Part shown: positions 43,649-44,391 of the stretch, one piece after another | How positions within the stretch are numbered: position 1 is the first letter of the stretch | Layout of the letters: the number at the start of each line of letters is the position of its first letter | DNA from: Verrucomicrobiota bacterium | GTDB lineage: Bacteria > Verrucomicrobiota > Verrucomicrobiia > Opitutales > Opitutaceae | DNA: 44,391 nt | Direction of reading: 5' to 3' | Assembly: GCA_030601755.1 (NCBI GenBank) | Contig: JAUWBF010000022.1 | Location: forward strand, 1 to 44,391 | Position numbers and translations under genes: made by a program | Notes under the pieces: generated by a model | Databases searched by the model: none | The model's input: only the letters and a program-made list of their open reading frames with translations | Told to the model about the DNA's origin: nothing

Positions 43649-43672
43649 GGTCAACGCAAGCCCGCGTTGACC
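43649..43672. other. Hairpin overlapping the stop of the C-terminal gene
   Basis: GGTCAACGC (43649-43657) and GCGTTGACC (43664-43672) form a perfect 9-bp stem that contains the TGA stop of the minus-strand TPR gene. No T run follows on the minus strand, so it is not a standard terminator; it may limit transcription between the convergent genes. Confidence 0.5.
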
Positions 43673-44391
43673 GCTTGATCCAGCAGTGCGTCCGCCTCGG
43701 CACGAGCGCCTTTCGCGGCGAAGAGCTTGGCCGCATCCAGATAAGCTTGCTCGCGTGCGGCCACCGGTAGCGTGCCGATGCCTTTCAGGACGGATTGCAA
43801 CGCTTCCGCGGATTGACCGAGCAGCAATTGCAATTCGCCCAGACGCATCCAGGGTGCCGGCGATTCTGGCGAAAGCGCGGCCGCTTGCGCGAAGCACCGC
43901 AACGCCCGCTCAAACTCACCGTAACCTATCGCCGCCATACCATGACGGTATGCCGCCTCGGCCGGAGTCTGCGTAAAGTCGACGACGAACAAGCGAACCC
44001 GTGACTCGATGCGCCCAAACTGCGACGGCACATCATAGACCAGCGGACGCAACCACGCCGGATTCGACGACCCGTTCAACAACGCCGGCCCCAACGCCAT
44101 TTCCGCTGCAGAGTCGTCCGGTGCATACAGCCGGCCTCCTCCGTCAAAACCAAACAACGCGAAATGCGTGACGCCCCACCGCCTCGCCAAGTCCGCGGCG
44201 GCGTTTTCATCCTGAGCCGCCAGCAAGCGCGACGCCCGCGATAATCCCTCACGATTTTCCCAATAGAGCGTGCCCAAGCTGTCGAAGTCGCCGTAATACG
44301 CCACCGACGTCGATGCGTCCGGAGCGGCCGCCAACAGGACCGGCCTGCCACGCACATCCGCCCGGATGGTCCGGGCGACATCCCGGTAAAG
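43651..44391 (-). CDS. C-terminal part of a large protein with TPR-like tail (5' end outside window)
   Basis: The frame is open to the right edge, so only the last 246 residues are seen. The visible part starts LYRDVARTIRADVRGRPVLL, continues through an alpha/beta segment (AYYGDFDSLGTLYWENREGL and ADLARRWGVTHFALFGFDGG) and ends with TPR-like helices (AAYRHGMAAIGYGEFERALR, then GELQLLLGQSAEALQSVLKG). Extracytoplasmic C-terminal domains of multi-membrane-spanning glycosyltransferase-like proteins can look like this, with the segment on a missing sugar or YWEN motif, but no membrane helix is visible here. I cannot name the family. Confidence 0.7.
   Translation of the reverse strand, partial: LYRDVARTIRADVRGRPVLLAAAPDASTSVAYYGDFDSLGTLYWENREGLSRASRLLAAQDENAAADLARRWGVTHFALFGFDGGGRLYAPDDSAAEMALGPALLNGSSNPAWLRPLVYDVPSQFGRIESRVRLFVVDFTQTPAEAAYRHGMAAIGYGEFERALRCFAQAAALSPESPAPWMRLGELQLLLGQSAEALQSVLKGIGTLPVAAREQAYLDAAKLFAAKGARAEADALLDQAVNAGLR

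Overview
The window is uniformly GC-rich, gene-dense chromosomal DNA. It looks like a member of the Verrucomicrobiota, most likely an Opitutaceae-like organism. That assignment is an inference from gene content and from the style of the proteins: a PTS-EIIA/diadenylate-cyclase fusion, a DUF4139 protein, a PL8 lyase beside an SSS transporter, an exosortase, and a pseudopilin operon without its ATPase. No rRNA, CRISPR array, prophage or complete insertion sequence is visible. Both ends cut through genes.

Layout. 1-8644: a truncated class I glutamine amidotransferase, a YdeI/OmdA-like protein, a DUF4139 protein, and a probable polysaccharide-handling group (SGNH esterase, PL8 lyase, SSS symporter). 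8748-11977 (minus): rpmG, an EIIA-DAC c-di-AMP synthase, a solitary nuoA and a DUF362-like exported protein. 12055-16391 (plus): dnaG, rpoD, a small lipoprotein and tatA. 16524-21740 (minus): a CPA2 (Kef-type) antiporter with two RCK_C domains, an exosortase, a small conserved unknown, and fabF. 21880-30226 (plus): a probable operon HIT-phoH-pgpH-ybeY-DUF502-recO-helicase, ending in a fused PD-(D/E)XK nuclease/Fe-S helicase. 30530-35900 (minus): a tightly overlapping type II secretion/pseudopilin operon (exported protein-G-H-I-J-K-L-M). 36037-39459: an rluE-like pseudouridine synthase, a nitroreductase, a CAT-anticodon tRNA and ilvB. 39645-42680 (minus): hisG-aguB-aguA (histidine and putrescine synthesis). 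42846-44391: an orphan OmpR-type response regulator and the C-terminal part of a TPR protein.

Genes that may work together. The window holds a c-di-AMP synthase, a PgpH-type c-di-AMP phosphodiesterase and an RCK_C antiporter, the class of protein c-di-AMP commonly controls, so most of a second-messenger/ion-homeostasis circuit may lie within 17 kb. phoH-pgpH-ybeY-recO is a familiar RNA-maturation/repair neighbourhood, extended here by the nuclease-helicase. aguA and aguB together convert agmatine to putrescine.

The most unusual DNA is repetitive. Three inverted pairs of GTAG-headed palindromes (REP/BIME-like) each sit exactly in a gap between convergent genes. A second, unrelated palindrome built on GCAAAGAGTAACC occurs twice, once over the DUF502 stop codon and once in frame inside the helicase gene, where it is translated.
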